From contig NZ_JIAL01000001.1 in NCBI RefSeq assembly GCF_000688455.1, positions 1,457,001-1,521,000 on the forward strand: a stretch of DNA of 64,000 nucleotides, in the 5' to 3' direction. Of this stretch, positions 16,755 through 25,208 are shown piece after piece. Within the stretch, counting starts at the first letter, position 1; the number at the start of each line of letters is the position of its first letter. Source of the stretch: Pseudacidobacterium ailaaui (lineage in GTDB: Bacteria > Acidobacteriota > Terriglobia > Terriglobales > Acidobacteriaceae). Both the position numbers and the translations under genes were made by a program. The notes beneath the pieces are model-generated. The model was not told the DNA's origin and made no database searches. It saw only the letters and a program-made list of their open reading frames with translations.

Positions 16755-17816
16755 ATGACGACAGCGTATCTGAATCGCATTGCCACTGCCGTACCAGAAC
16801 ACGATATACATGACGCCTTCGTCGTCTTTGCAGAAAAGATGCTTGGCGATCAACGATTGCGTACGATCTTCCGACGCATGGCAAGCCGCGCCAATATTGC
16901 GCATCGCTACTCCTTCTTTGAGCCTCAGGAAGGATATGAAAAGTTCTTTTCACATGAAGTCAATGAGTCGTATCAACTTGGCAATCTGCCTAGTACCGCG
17001 CGGCGTATGGAGATTTTCGAGAAGAGCGCCCCTGTGCTCATGAAGATGGCCGTGGACCGTCTTGCGCTCAATGCACAGGAGCGAGCCGGCATAACACATG
17101 TCCTGGTGACCTGCTGCACCGGACTCTATGCTCCGGGGCTGGACTTTGAGATTGTCGATCATCTGGGGCTTTCCACAGACGTTGAACGAACCATGATCGG
17201 CTTCATGGGTTGCTATGCAGCGATCAATGCATTGAAGCTGGCACGGCATATCATACGTTCAGATCCTGAGGCCGGCGTTCTGATGCTCAATCTGGAGTTG
17301 TGCTCCCTGCATTTACAGGAGACACAGGAACTGGAGCAGGTGCTCTCCTTTCTGATCTTTGCCGATGGTGCGGCGGCGAGCCTGATAACTGCGCGTAATC
17401 AGGGCTTTGCTTTAGATAGCTTCAAAACAATCACCATACCTGGTACAAGGGGGTTAATTACATGGAAGATTCGTGGTCTCGGCTTTGACATGCTGCTCTC
17501 AGGACAAGTGCCAAGAGAATTAGGAAACGCGCTGCCTCAGAGCGGATTGATGGCCGAACGAGACGACATCCACCTGTGGGCAGTACATCCCGGCGGACGT
17601 TCTATTCTGGACGCCGTAGAGAAAGGATTAGAACTTCCTGCCGATGCGTTGAAGGCATCACGCGAAGTGTTGGCTTCCTTTGGCAATATGTCTTCAGCAA
17701 CCATAATGTTTGTGTTACAGCGGATCATGCAGCAGGCGCGCCCTGGACAGCGTGGATGTGCGATGTCCTTTGGTCCGGGCCTGACTGCGGAAACGATGCG
17801 CTTCCATGCAGTCTAG
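16755..17816 (+). CDS. Type III polyketide synthase (chalcone/alkylresorcinol synthase family)
   Basis: The 353-residue enzyme has the full catalytic triad: Cys121 in VTCCTGLYAPGLD, His278 in WAVHPGGRSILD and Asn311 in FGNMSSATIM. GFMGCYAAINAL and FADGAAA are further family landmarks. Type III synthases extend a CoA-linked starter with malonyl-CoA and cyclise it to resorcinols, pyrones or related aromatics. A GGAGGT site precedes the ATG by 10 nt. The methyltransferase start overlaps its stop, so the two are translationally coupled. With a methyltransferase and an FAD oxidoreductase nearby, the set resembles Streptomyces srsABC, which makes methylated phenolic lipids; the product here is inferred, not known. 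Confidence 0.93.
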   Translation: MTTAYLNRIATAVPEHDIHDAFVVFAEKMLGDQRLRTIFRRMASRANIAHRYSFFEPQEGYEKFFSHEVNESYQLGNLPSTARRMEIFEKSAPVLMKMAVDRLALNAQERAGITHVLVTCCTGLYAPGLDFEIVDHLGLSTDVERTMIGFMGCYAAINALKLARHIIRSDPEAGVLMLNLELCSLHLQETQELEQVLSFLIFADGAAASLITARNQGFALDSFKTITIPGTRGLITWKIRGLGFDMLLSGQVPRELGNALPQSGLMAERDDIHLWAVHPGGRSILDAVEKGLELPADALKASREVLASFGNMSSATIMFVLQRIMQQARPGQRGCAMSFGPGLTAETMRFHAV

Positions 17817-18603
17817 TGCCAAAATCCATCTGCGTACTCAGACCCTTCTTCTCCAAGCATTGCGTTGGATGACCGGCTTGCCATCGGAGGCCAGGCTTGA
17901 TTTCAATCACCGGGTCTCTCCTCACCAGTTGCCGGAACTAATGGATGGCGATTGTAGCTATGAAGATTTTTGTGATTGTCTGCGCAGCCTGGAGCAGGTG
18001 AATCGCTGGCTGTTAGGTTATCGACCAACATTGGCCTGGCTGAAGCGGCTGTCCCATGGATTGCCTCACCCCATACACATCGTCGACGTCGGTTGTGGCG
18101 GCGGCGATCTGCTGCGGAAGATTGCAGACTGGGCAGCGAAGGAAGGCGTTGCTGTCCAGCTTACTGGCATGGATCTGAATCCTTATTCTGCGCGAGTAGC
18201 AGCGGACTCCACTCCACAGAAATCTGGTATTACCTGGGTGACCGGCGATGCGCTGGCCTATCGGCCAGACAAGCCTGTCGATGTCATCGTGAGTTCACTG
18301 ATGGCACATCATCTGGAAGACAGCGATATCGTTTTGCTGCTGCGATGGATGGAAGCGACGGCGCGACTAGGCTGGTTTATCAATGATCTGGAGCGGTCTG
18401 AGCATGCCTGTTTGATGTTCGCATGCATAGCGAAAGTGGTGAGATGGCATCCATTTGTGCGGCACGATGGGCCGGTATCTTTTAGGCGGGCCTTTCGAAA
18501 AGAGGATTGGATACATCTGCTGGCTGCGGCGGATGTACCTCAGGAGGCAATCACGATAGAACATTGGCGCCCGGGACGACTGTGTGTAGGGCGATGGAAA
18601 TAA
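17806..18603 (+). CDS. Class I SAM-dependent methyltransferase of the polyketide operon
   Basis: The 265-residue protein shows motif I VDVGCGGGDLLRKIA, the acidic motif II loop in LTGMDLNPYSARVA, and motif III in WVTGDALAYRP, the order of a Rossmann-type methyltransferase. The start codon overlaps the synthase stop by 11 nt. Methyltransferases at this position act on the ring or hydroxyl of the phenolic product made by the type III synthase in characterised clusters; that role is inferred here from position. No membrane span is present. Confidence 0.9.
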   Translation: MQSSAKIHLRTQTLLLQALRWMTGLPSEARLDFNHRVSPHQLPELMDGDCSYEDFCDCLRSLEQVNRWLLGYRPTLAWLKRLSHGLPHPIHIVDVGCGGGDLLRKIADWAAKEGVAVQLTGMDLNPYSARVAADSTPQKSGITWVTGDALAYRPDKPVDVIVSSLMAHHLEDSDIVLLLRWMEATARLGWFINDLERSEHACLMFACIAKVVRWHPFVRHDGPVSFRRAFRKEDWIHLLAAADVPQEAITIEHWRPGRLCVGRWK

Positions 18604-18706
18604 GGCTGATGGCTATACAGCGTCTGGTCTGTGCAGCAAGTGCCACCCAGCGCCTTCGCCCTTTTGGGACGCACCCCCTCATCTCAAATTCTCTGAGAGG
18701 CAAATC

Positions 18707-19372
18707 ATGTCGACTTCTGCGCTAAGAGCACCCACCTCTTCCCGTTCCCGATTCAAGATGATTCTCTGGATTTCGCTTGGCCTTACTGTACTCTTTGTCT
18801 TCATTACCTCAGAGCTGCTACTCATCACCGACTATCCGATGTACCACGCCTACCGTTTACAGTTGATCGCCGACCGCGGTTTTCTCATTCCTCATACTAT
18901 TGCTGGAATTCTTGCTCTTTTCATCGGCCCCATTAATTTCTCTTCGCGTATCCGAGAACGCCATACCCGACTGCACCGCGTCCTTGGCTGTATCTATACG
19001 ATTTCTGTCTTTGTCGGCTCTTATACTGGGATTGCCCTCGCGGCTGGCAGGCCGGGGCTTCCCGGAACATCCATGCAGGCCGCTGCATGGATGGTGTGTA
19101 CCACGGCAGCTTTTCTGGCCGCCCGCACTCGCCAGTTCACCATACACCGCCAATGGATGGCTCGCTCCTACGCCGTTACCTTTACCTTCATTTCCAGCCG
19201 CATACTGAATCTTTGGCCGGCCTACTGGAGACACCTTGGCGATGTCTTGTCCGCTGTTGGCGTGATCGCCTTCACACTTGCCTCGCTGCTAATCGTAGAT
19301 ATTGGTCTCGATTGGCGTGAACTTACCACCTGTCGTAACGAATCATCAGCCAATAGGTGTTACAAGAATTAA
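18707..19372 (+). CDS. DUF2306 multi-pass membrane protein
   Basis: The 221-residue protein has about six hydrophobic spans and the DUF2306 signature: a GILALFIGPINF span followed by RLHRVLGCIYT, and a later HRQWMARSYAVTF. Function of the family is unknown; the paired His-Arg motifs at membrane edges resemble haem- or quinone-associated membrane proteins, which is only suggestive. An AGAGG site precedes the ATG. It lies about 100 bp after the methyltransferase on the same strand and is probably co-transcribed. A membrane partner would fit a lipid product. Confidence 0.8.
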   Translation: MSTSALRAPTSSRSRFKMILWISLGLTVLFVFITSELLLITDYPMYHAYRLQLIADRGFLIPHTIAGILALFIGPINFSSRIRERHTRLHRVLGCIYTISVFVGSYTGIALAAGRPGLPGTSMQAAAWMVCTTAAFLAARTRQFTIHRQWMARSYAVTFTFISSRILNLWPAYWRHLGDVLSAVGVIAFTLASLLIVDIGLDWRELTTCRNESSANRCYKN

Positions 19373-19399
19373 CAGACAGACTTAGCCAGGGTCCCATTT

Positions 19400-20173
19400 C
19401 TAAAAGCTGGTCCCGACCAGGTCCGAGCTGATTACAGGTCCATAGCCACCGAGTTGTCCAACAATGACTGCCACCGCAGGCTCCTCTCCTTCCAGTACCC
19501 ACACCCTCACGTCTTTTGGCTGTAGACCAAGTAGCCGCGCTATCAGTCTCACAAATCCGTTTATTTCCGGATGAATGCGAAACACTGTCGCAGGCAGGCC
19601 CTGCCCATTCAGGTACACGGTCTGCTCATCCTCTGGTGAGATTTGGAGCTGAATCAACCTTCCACCTCCGACTGGTGCCAGCATCCATACACGAAACGGT
19701 GTCGTATGGGAAGGAACATTCAGCAGCAATGTCCCTACCATACCGTTCGCGATGTCTTTCGGAAAATTCATATGCTTACTCTCGACGTGTGTCTTGCCAT
19801 TCTTGTCCGTTGTGCGAATGATCACCATGCCGGTAGCAGCTTCTACTGTGAAATCAATGGGCCTTGTAAAGAACGGGCCTTCCTGGATGTGATGATTTCG
19901 CACCAATCGAAACGTACCCTGCTGCACATAGGTGGTCTCTTCATCATCGATCGAGCCATCAACAAAGCGATATGTCATGCGCATCGTCACCTCATCGCCT
20001 TGCACAACCTGCAAGAACTCCCCTCTGGCAATCGTTTTTCCATCCTCAGAGCGGGCCACCATGAATCTCTGCATGGGTCGTTGAATATGTCTCACTGGAA
20101 TCTGTTCAGCAATGGCCACCATACCGATCGTCATCGCCCCCAAAATGACGATCAGGAATTTGTTTCTCCTCAT
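19400..20173 (-). CDS. Exported protein of unknown function
   Basis: I do not recognise a family. The 257 residues start with a signal peptide (MRRNKFLIVILGAMTIGMVAIA) and continue as a mainly beta protein with alternating hydrophobic and charged residues. The segment with FTVEAATGMVIIRTTDKNGK and the closing GLQPKDVRVWVLEGEEPAVAVIVGQLGGYGP look like an exported beta-barrel or attachment domain such as those in DUF3108-like proteins. It lies opposite to its neighbours, between the DUF2306 gene and the FAD oxidoreductase, and its 3' end is 28 bp from the DUF2306 end. Confidence 0.75.
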   Translation of the reverse strand: MRRNKFLIVILGAMTIGMVAIAEQIPVRHIQRPMQRFMVARSEDGKTIARGEFLQVVQGDEVTMRMTYRFVDGSIDDEETTYVQQGTFRLVRNHHIQEGPFFTRPIDFTVEAATGMVIIRTTDKNGKTHVESKHMNFPKDIANGMVGTLLLNVPSHTTPFRVWMLAPVGGGRLIQLQISPEDEQTVYLNGQGLPATVFRIHPEINGFVRLIARLLGLQPKDVRVWVLEGEEPAVAVIVGQLGGYGPVISSDLVGTSF

Positions 20174-20218
20174 GAAACACCTCGGTCTAACACCTTAGAC
20201 GTCAAACGATTCCAGCTA

Positions 20219-20232
20219 TATTGGATTCAATA
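20219..20232. promoter_or_regulatory. Inverted repeat between divergent genes
   Basis: TATTG-GATT-CAATA is a perfect 5-bp inverted repeat in the 142-bp gap between the unknown exported protein and the FAD oxidoreductase. The surrounding sequence is AT-rich relative to the genes. It could be an operator for either gene. No regulator can be assigned. Confidence 0.35.
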
Positions 20233-20315
20233 TGACGATTTAGACAGAATGGCCCGCCAAGCTGTTTTTTTGCGCGTCTACTAGAAGGATGGACTACAGG
20301 TTCACGGAATTTCCA

Positions 20316-21449
20316 ATGACTAGGAGTGCCACTTTGCAAGAAGAAGTCCTCATCCTCGGTGGTGGAGTGGCAGGCTGCGCGGCTGCGATTGCGCTCGCTC
20401 AAAAAGGACGAAGCGTCACCCTCATCGAACGTGAGCGCACGCCGCGCCATAAGGTATGTGGGGAGTTTCTCAGTGGTGAGGCCCTCGAAGATCTGCATGC
20501 GCTCGGCATCGATGTCGTGTCACTTGGCGCCGTGCCGATCAATTACGTTCGCCTCGCAGCTGCACAGCGGGCCGCGGAAGCACCTTTGCCGTTTCCGGCC
20601 AAGTCGCTCACGCGCAAGGCGCTCGATAAAGCCCTCATCTCCAGGGCCATCGCCGTAGGAGTTCGAGTAGAGCTCGGTCGCAGCGTACAATCGCTCAACC
20701 GCACCGCAGCTAGTACATGGCAGGTAACTCTGGAGGATGGCTCTATACGTGAAGCTCCGACGGTCTTTCTCGCCACTGGCAAGCACGATCTCCGAGGTCA
20801 CGCGCGTCCTAAGGACCCTCATCGGTGGGTTGCCTTCAAAATGTATTACCGGCTGTCTCCTGCTCAGGCGGATGATCTGGGCGACGCCTCTGAGCTTACG
20901 CTTTACTCCGGAGGCTACGGTGGCATTCAGCCTGTGGAAGATGGCATCACAAATTTTTGCTGTGTGGTGCAACGGCGGTATTTTGAGCGTGCCGGTCTTC
21001 GCTGGGAGGGTCTGATTGCAAATATGCAGAAGGACTGCCCCCACCTGGCTATGCGTCTCGCCGGAGCGCAACCGTTGCTCGATAAGCCGATAGCCATCAC
21101 CCATATTCCGTATGGCTACCTCCGGCGCACAACTGAAGATAGCCTCTACTGCATTGGCGATCAGGCCGCCGTCATCCCATCGTTCACCGGCGATGGAATA
21201 TCCGTTGCACTGCATACCGCCCGGTGTGCTGCCGCAGCCTATCTGGCCAGAGAGTCTTCGTCGGTCTTTCAACCAAAACTCCGTTCGGCAATGCTACCCC
21301 AGATGCGACTTGCCCAGGCTGCCGCGAATGGCTTAAACAACGCCCTTGCGCGCGCTGTGCTTCCGTTCTTTCTTCGCGTCTGGCCGGGTGCAATGCAGGT
21401 AACAGCCAGGCTCACCCGCGTCACCCAACCAGCTGCGCTTGCACCTTAG
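20316..21449 (+). CDS. FAD-dependent oxidoreductase (geranylgeranyl-reductase / hydroxylase type)
   Basis: The 377-residue protein begins with the dinucleotide fold LILGGGVAGCAAAIALAQKG, then ERERTPRHKVCGEFLS, the pattern of geranylgeranyl-reductase-like and lipid-acting flavoproteins, and has the second FAD motif LYCIGDQAAVIPSFTGDGISVAL. A hydrophobic C-terminal segment suggests membrane association. The ATG at 20289 was rejected because AGAAGG touches it directly; the chosen one has GGA at 8 nt. In characterised phenolic-lipid clusters a flavoprotein hydroxylates the resorcinol to a quinone precursor. It may do that here, or reduce a prenyl chain. Confidence 0.85.
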   Translation: MTRSATLQEEVLILGGGVAGCAAAIALAQKGRSVTLIERERTPRHKVCGEFLSGEALEDLHALGIDVVSLGAVPINYVRLAAAQRAAEAPLPFPAKSLTRKALDKALISRAIAVGVRVELGRSVQSLNRTAASTWQVTLEDGSIREAPTVFLATGKHDLRGHARPKDPHRWVAFKMYYRLSPAQADDLGDASELTLYSGGYGGIQPVEDGITNFCCVVQRRYFERAGLRWEGLIANMQKDCPHLAMRLAGAQPLLDKPIAITHIPYGYLRRTTEDSLYCIGDQAAVIPSFTGDGISVALHTARCAAAAYLARESSSVFQPKLRSAMLPQMRLAQAAANGLNNALARAVLPFFLRVWPGAMQVTARLTRVTQPAALAP

Positions 21450-21500
21450 GCGTTCGCCAGTTGAACGGAAGCAGCAAAATCTGCTTAGGGGAGATAGGAA

Positions 21501-22064
21501 ATGAAACTCTTCACAGTCTTTATTCTCACGGTCATACTTGCTCCTGGGGCTCACGCCCAGCGTCAAAGCTTCACTGTTGATCCCGATGCAAGTCAGGTCA
21601 GCATCACGCTCAATACAACCCACGAAGTCGTCCATGGAATGTTTCATATTCAATCTGGCCTGGTTGAATTTGACCGCAGCAGTTCTACGATGTCCGGCTC
21701 AGTGATTGTACTGGCGAACTCTGGGAAGACAGGGAACAGCAGCCGCGACAAGAAGATGGACAAGGACATTCTCAAGGTGGACCAATACACGAAGATTTCT
21801 TTTGCTCCTACAACCTTTGCCGGGACGATCGCGCCTTCAGGTAACTCAACCATTCAGGTCAGGGGTGTATTTACCTTGCTCGGCAATCCTCACGACCTGA
21901 CGGTTCCCATGCAGATTCACATCGATGGCCCCAGGGCAACAGCAAGGGCGCAATTCACAATTCCTTATGTACAGTGGGGTCTCAGAAATCCGAGCTTCTT
22001 GTTCTGGAAAGCCGAGGATTACGTAGCGATTTCTCTGAATCTTGTCGGCAAGCTTTCCAACTAA
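21501..22064 (+). CDS. YceI-family periplasmic lipid-binding protein
   Basis: The 187-residue protein has a signal peptide ending AHAQ and the YceI fold: SFTVDPDASQVSITLN at the start, the KMDKDILKVDQYTKISF segment, and GVFTLLGNPHDLTVPMQIHI. Family members are extended lipocalin-like barrels that bind polyisoprenoids or other amphipathic lipids in the periplasm. It follows the FAD oxidoreductase by about 50 bp on the same strand, with a GGAGATAGGA-type ribosome binding site. In this setting it may carry or store the lipid product of the polyketide operon; that is an inference from position. Confidence 0.88.
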   Translation: MKLFTVFILTVILAPGAHAQRQSFTVDPDASQVSITLNTTHEVVHGMFHIQSGLVEFDRSSSTMSGSVIVLANSGKTGNSSRDKKMDKDILKVDQYTKISFAPTTFAGTIAPSGNSTIQVRGVFTLLGNPHDLTVPMQIHIDGPRATARAQFTIPYVQWGLRNPSFLFWKAEDYVAISLNLVGKLSN

Positions 22065-22213
22065 CAAATGGAGCACGCTGTTTCATCGCTATAACGGGCC
22101 TTTCCTTATCTGGAGGCTTTCCCAGACGGCAACACCCGCAAACACTTTCCTGGTCAACCCTCTTTTCTGCATCGAAATGCACATCGGAGCGAGGACAACG
22201 CTTTTCTGTATGT

Positions 22214-23182
22214 CTATTTCACCTTTTTGTTCAGAAAAGCCAGGATGTACCCTGAAATCGTCCCGGAATCCTCTTCCAGAGCAAAATGTCCTGAATCCAC
22301 AAAGTGGATCTCGGCCTCAGGAACATCGCGCTTGAACGCTTCAGCGCCCGCCGGCAGGAAAATGGGATCATTTTTCCCCCACATCGCCAGCACCGGCGGC
22401 TTATATCTGCGCAGCGCTTCATGCCATTGCGGATATTGCTTTACATTGTTCTGGTAGTCATAGAACAGCGCAAGCTGGATCACATCATTGCCGGGACGGT
22501 CGAGCGTCATCTGGTCAAACATATAACTATCAGGACTCACATACTCCGGATGACTGTATCCCTGCGTGTACTGGTACTTCGTCACTTCAAGCGTGAGCAG
22601 GTCTCGAACCCTCTTCTCATTGGCCGGGCTTTTCTCTTTCCAATAGGGAATAATGGATTCGGCCCAGAAGGGGCTCAAGCCTTCTTCATATGCGTTGCCA
22701 TTCTGCGTAATGATCGCCTGAATCCGCTCAGGGTGCCTCAGGAAAAGCCGAAACCCAATCGGAGAACCGTAGTCCTGGATATAAATGCTGTATTTGTTCA
22801 CTCCAACCGAATCCAGGAAGCGGTCCATCACTTCCGCAATGTGGTCAAATGTGTAGTCAAACTGGTCGGAAGGCGGCTGGTCGCTGTAACCGAACCCCGG
22901 CATATCGGCGGCAATCACGTGATACTTTCCGGACAATTCCGGGATCAGGTCGCGGAACATGTGTGACGAAGATGGAAATCCATGCAGCAGCACAACGGTG
23001 TGACGAGACGGATCGCCTGCTTCCCGATAGAAAATCTTCACACCATCCACAGCTTGTGTCTTATATCGAATTTGTTTCATGCTTTGGCTCCTTTCACTTG
23101 CCAGCGCATTCAGTGCCATGATGAGGAACCCAATGCCAATGCCAATGCTAAGGTTCCATACAAATTTCATAATGTTGATCAT
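22214..23182 (-). CDS. Exported alpha/beta hydrolase (epoxide hydrolase / haloalkane dehalogenase-like)
   Basis: The 322-residue protein has an N-terminal signal or anchor segment and a hydrolase domain with the oxyanion motif LLHGFPSSSHMF, nucleophile Asp137 in YIQDYGSPIGF, and catalytic His299 in DSGHFALEED. An Asp at the nucleophile elbow points to C-halogen or epoxide hydrolysis, not to esterase activity. The start is preceded by GGAAAG. It is divergent from the HD-domain gene. A copy of the CGACCAGTCGG motif lies about 165 bp upstream, shared with the divergent gene. Confidence 0.87.
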   Translation of the reverse strand: MINIMKFVWNLSIGIGIGFLIMALNALASERSQSMKQIRYKTQAVDGVKIFYREAGDPSRHTVVLLHGFPSSSHMFRDLIPELSGKYHVIAADMPGFGYSDQPPSDQFDYTFDHIAEVMDRFLDSVGVNKYSIYIQDYGSPIGFRLFLRHPERIQAIITQNGNAYEEGLSPFWAESIIPYWKEKSPANEKRVRDLLTLEVTKYQYTQGYSHPEYVSPDSYMFDQMTLDRPGNDVIQLALFYDYQNNVKQYPQWHEALRRYKPPVLAMWGKNDPIFLPAGAEAFKRDVPEAEIHFVDSGHFALEEDSGTISGYILAFLNKKVK

Positions 23183-23345
23183 CTTTCTTTCCGCAAGCTT
23201 CCCCGCTGTGGCCCGCAGGTAGAATGTGATTCATTCCCTCTCTGATTGGCCGTCCTAAGAAAATCCATTGTCGCCATTCTTCAGTTTGCGACCCAGCCTG
23301 ACACGCATCCGGTCGAGTTGGTACTTACGTTTGCTATCTAGATGC

Positions 23346-23356
23346 CGACCAGTCGG
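23346..23356 (-). promoter_or_regulatory. Putative TetR-type operator, copy 1
   Basis: CGACCAGTCGG, here extended to CCGACCAGTCGG, a perfect 5-bp inverted repeat with a 2-bp centre. It lies in the gap between the alpha/beta hydrolase and the HD-domain gene. Read on the minus strand it is followed by TAGATA, a possible -10 box. The same 11-mer occurs at 25254, 27883 and 30249. Confidence 0.55.
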
Positions 23357-23472
23357 TAAAGTTACAGAAAAATCCCTCAAAGGGAGACCTCAACGCACAT
23401 GGCCGAAATTGCTGCTTTTCTGTCATGGCATGAAGTCACAGCCTCCGCTATCTTCATTCCTAAGAGGAAGAA

Positions 23473-24135
23473 ATGATGAGCACTCCTTCACCCTACAACT
23501 CTTCTATTGCTGGCGTTAGTATTCCGGACTCCCAGCTAGCGCACGAAATTACAGAGTTCATACGGGATTCGGAAACAGAGCTGCTTTTCCACCACTCCAG
23601 CCGCGTCTACTATTTCGCCGCCTTGGCCGGAAAGCAGCGCGGCCTGGCCTTCGATCCGGAATTGCTTTACGCCAGCGCCATGTTTCATGACCTCGGCCTG
23701 ATGCCGGACTACAGCAGTCCACAGGACCGCTTCGAAGTAGATGGAGCCAATGCCGCTCGCGACTTCCTGCAGGTGCGCGGAATCTCTCCAGAAGACCTCG
23801 GCATCGTGTGGACCGCCATCGCTTTGCATACCACACCTGGAATTCCGCAGTATATGCACCCCGTCATCGCGCTTGTCACCGCTGGCGTGGAAATGGATGT
23901 CCTCGGTCTCTCTTATGCGGAATACGAAGATGCGGTGCGCAATGCCATCGTCGCGCGTCATCCCAGGACCCCCCACTTCAAGGAGGACATCCTCCAGGCC
24001 TTCTACGATGGCATTCATCAAAAGCCAAAAACCACTTTTGGCAATGTCAAAGCCGATGTCCTCGCCGACAAAGACCCCGCCTTTCGACCCGGGAATTTCT
24101 GCCAAACCATCCGTAGTTCGCCCTGGGCCGGATAA
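23473..24135 (+). CDS. HD-domain hydrolase, cyanamide-hydratase-like
   Basis: The 220-residue protein has the metal-binding pattern of the HD family: LLFHHSSRVYYFA around residues 38-49, then MFHDLGL with His72-Asp73, and later conserved His in ALHTTPGIP. The LFHHSSRVY opening is typical of the subgroup that includes fungal and yeast cyanamide hydratases (Ddi2/3 type). No membrane span or signal is seen. A GAGGAAG site precedes the ATG. A GlxA-type regulator gene follows after 46 bp on the same strand and is probably in the same operon. Isonitriles, cyanamide or similar small toxic compounds are plausible substrates, but not proven. Confidence 0.83.
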   Translation: MMSTPSPYNSSIAGVSIPDSQLAHEITEFIRDSETELLFHHSSRVYYFAALAGKQRGLAFDPELLYASAMFHDLGLMPDYSSPQDRFEVDGANAARDFLQVRGISPEDLGIVWTAIALHTTPGIPQYMHPVIALVTAGVEMDVLGLSYAEYEDAVRNAIVARHPRTPHFKEDILQAFYDGIHQKPKTTFGNVKADVLADKDPAFRPGNFCQTIRSSPWAG

Positions 24136-24181
24136 GCCCTCTTCACGACCCGTAGCAGCGCGCTCTTACAATAAGAGGCGT

Positions 24182-25123
24182 ATGCGCAGAGTCGTCATCA
24201 GCGGCCCTCCCCCTGTTCAGATTCTCGATGTAACCGGGCCGCTTGAGGTCTTTTCCTGTGCATCAGGCTATCAGGTACAGTTGGTCGCCTTTGACGACTC
24301 CGGCCATCTCCCCACCAGCCGTGGCTTCAGCCTCGCCGGGGCCATACCGCTTCAGCACATCTCCGGTCCCCTGGATACTCTTGTCATCGCAGGCGGTCCG
24401 GGCGCGGAAAATGGTCACTACGACGACACATATATCCGCTGGGTCGCGGCAATGGCGGCCCGTTCCCGACGCGTCGCTTCCATTTGCACCGGCGCTTTCG
24501 TCCTTGCAGCGGCCGGACTGCTCGACGGCAAAACTGCGGTCACTCACTGGAGCTTCTGCGATCGCTTTGCCCGCGAGTTTCCCAAAGTAAAGGTCCTCTC
24601 CGATCCCATTTTTCTTCGCGACGGGGCTGTCTATACCTCGGCCGGCATTACCTCAGGTATGGATCTCGCCCTCGCTCTGGTCGAAGAAGATCTTGGCCAT
24701 CAGACCGCTTTGTCCATTGCGCGCCAGCTTGTCATGTTTCTTGTGCGTCCCGGCGGACAGGCGCAGTTCAGCCACATGCTCTTGCGGCAGGCAACAACCT
24801 TCAAGCCTCTGCGTGAGCTTCAGGTTTATATGCTTGAAAACCTCAAAGCCGACTTGTCCGTCGAAGCGCTTGCCGCGCGTATCGGAATGAGTCCACGCCA
24901 CTTTTCCCGCGTCTGCTTGCGTGAGCTCAAGCTTAACCCCGGTCAGCTTGTGGACCATCTTCGCGTAGAGGCCGCCCAGCAGATGATCCATAGCTCTTCT
25001 CTCGGACTGAAAGAAATCGCTGATGTCTGCGGTTTCCGCTCACCCGATGTCATGCGGCGTGCTTTCCAGCGAGTGATCGGTATTACTGCTGCCGAGTATA
25101 GCGAAAGATTCACCCGCAGCTGA
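24182..25123 (+). CDS. GlxA-family regulator (DJ-1/PfpI domain plus AraC HTH)
   Basis: The 313-residue protein has a DJ-1/PfpI-like N-terminal domain with the conserved Cys102 in ASICTGAFVLAAAGLLDGK and the LVIAGGPGAE motif, then a C-terminal AraC-type double HTH (about residues 215-313; SVEALAARIGMSPRHFSRV and EIADVCGFRSPDVMRRAF). Such regulators sense small molecules through the catalytically silent DJ-1 domain. I started at the ATG with AGAGG 4 nt upstream; the longer open frame covers the HD gene. Location directly after the HD gene suggests that it controls that operon. Confidence 0.9.
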   Translation: MRRVVISGPPPVQILDVTGPLEVFSCASGYQVQLVAFDDSGHLPTSRGFSLAGAIPLQHISGPLDTLVIAGGPGAENGHYDDTYIRWVAAMAARSRRVASICTGAFVLAAAGLLDGKTAVTHWSFCDRFAREFPKVKVLSDPIFLRDGAVYTSAGITSGMDLALALVEEDLGHQTALSIARQLVMFLVRPGGQAQFSHMLLRQATTFKPLRELQVYMLENLKADLSVEALAARIGMSPRHFSRVCLRELKLNPGQLVDHLRVEAAQQMIHSSSLGLKEIADVCGFRSPDVMRRAFQRVIGITAAEYSERFTRS

Positions 25124-25208
25124 CGTTGTTTCCACTCCGCTCATGGCTCCGAATACACCTGCCCCCTTCCTAGAGCCTGTTTCCCTGCTCCTGCTCCGAA
25201 CACGCGCG

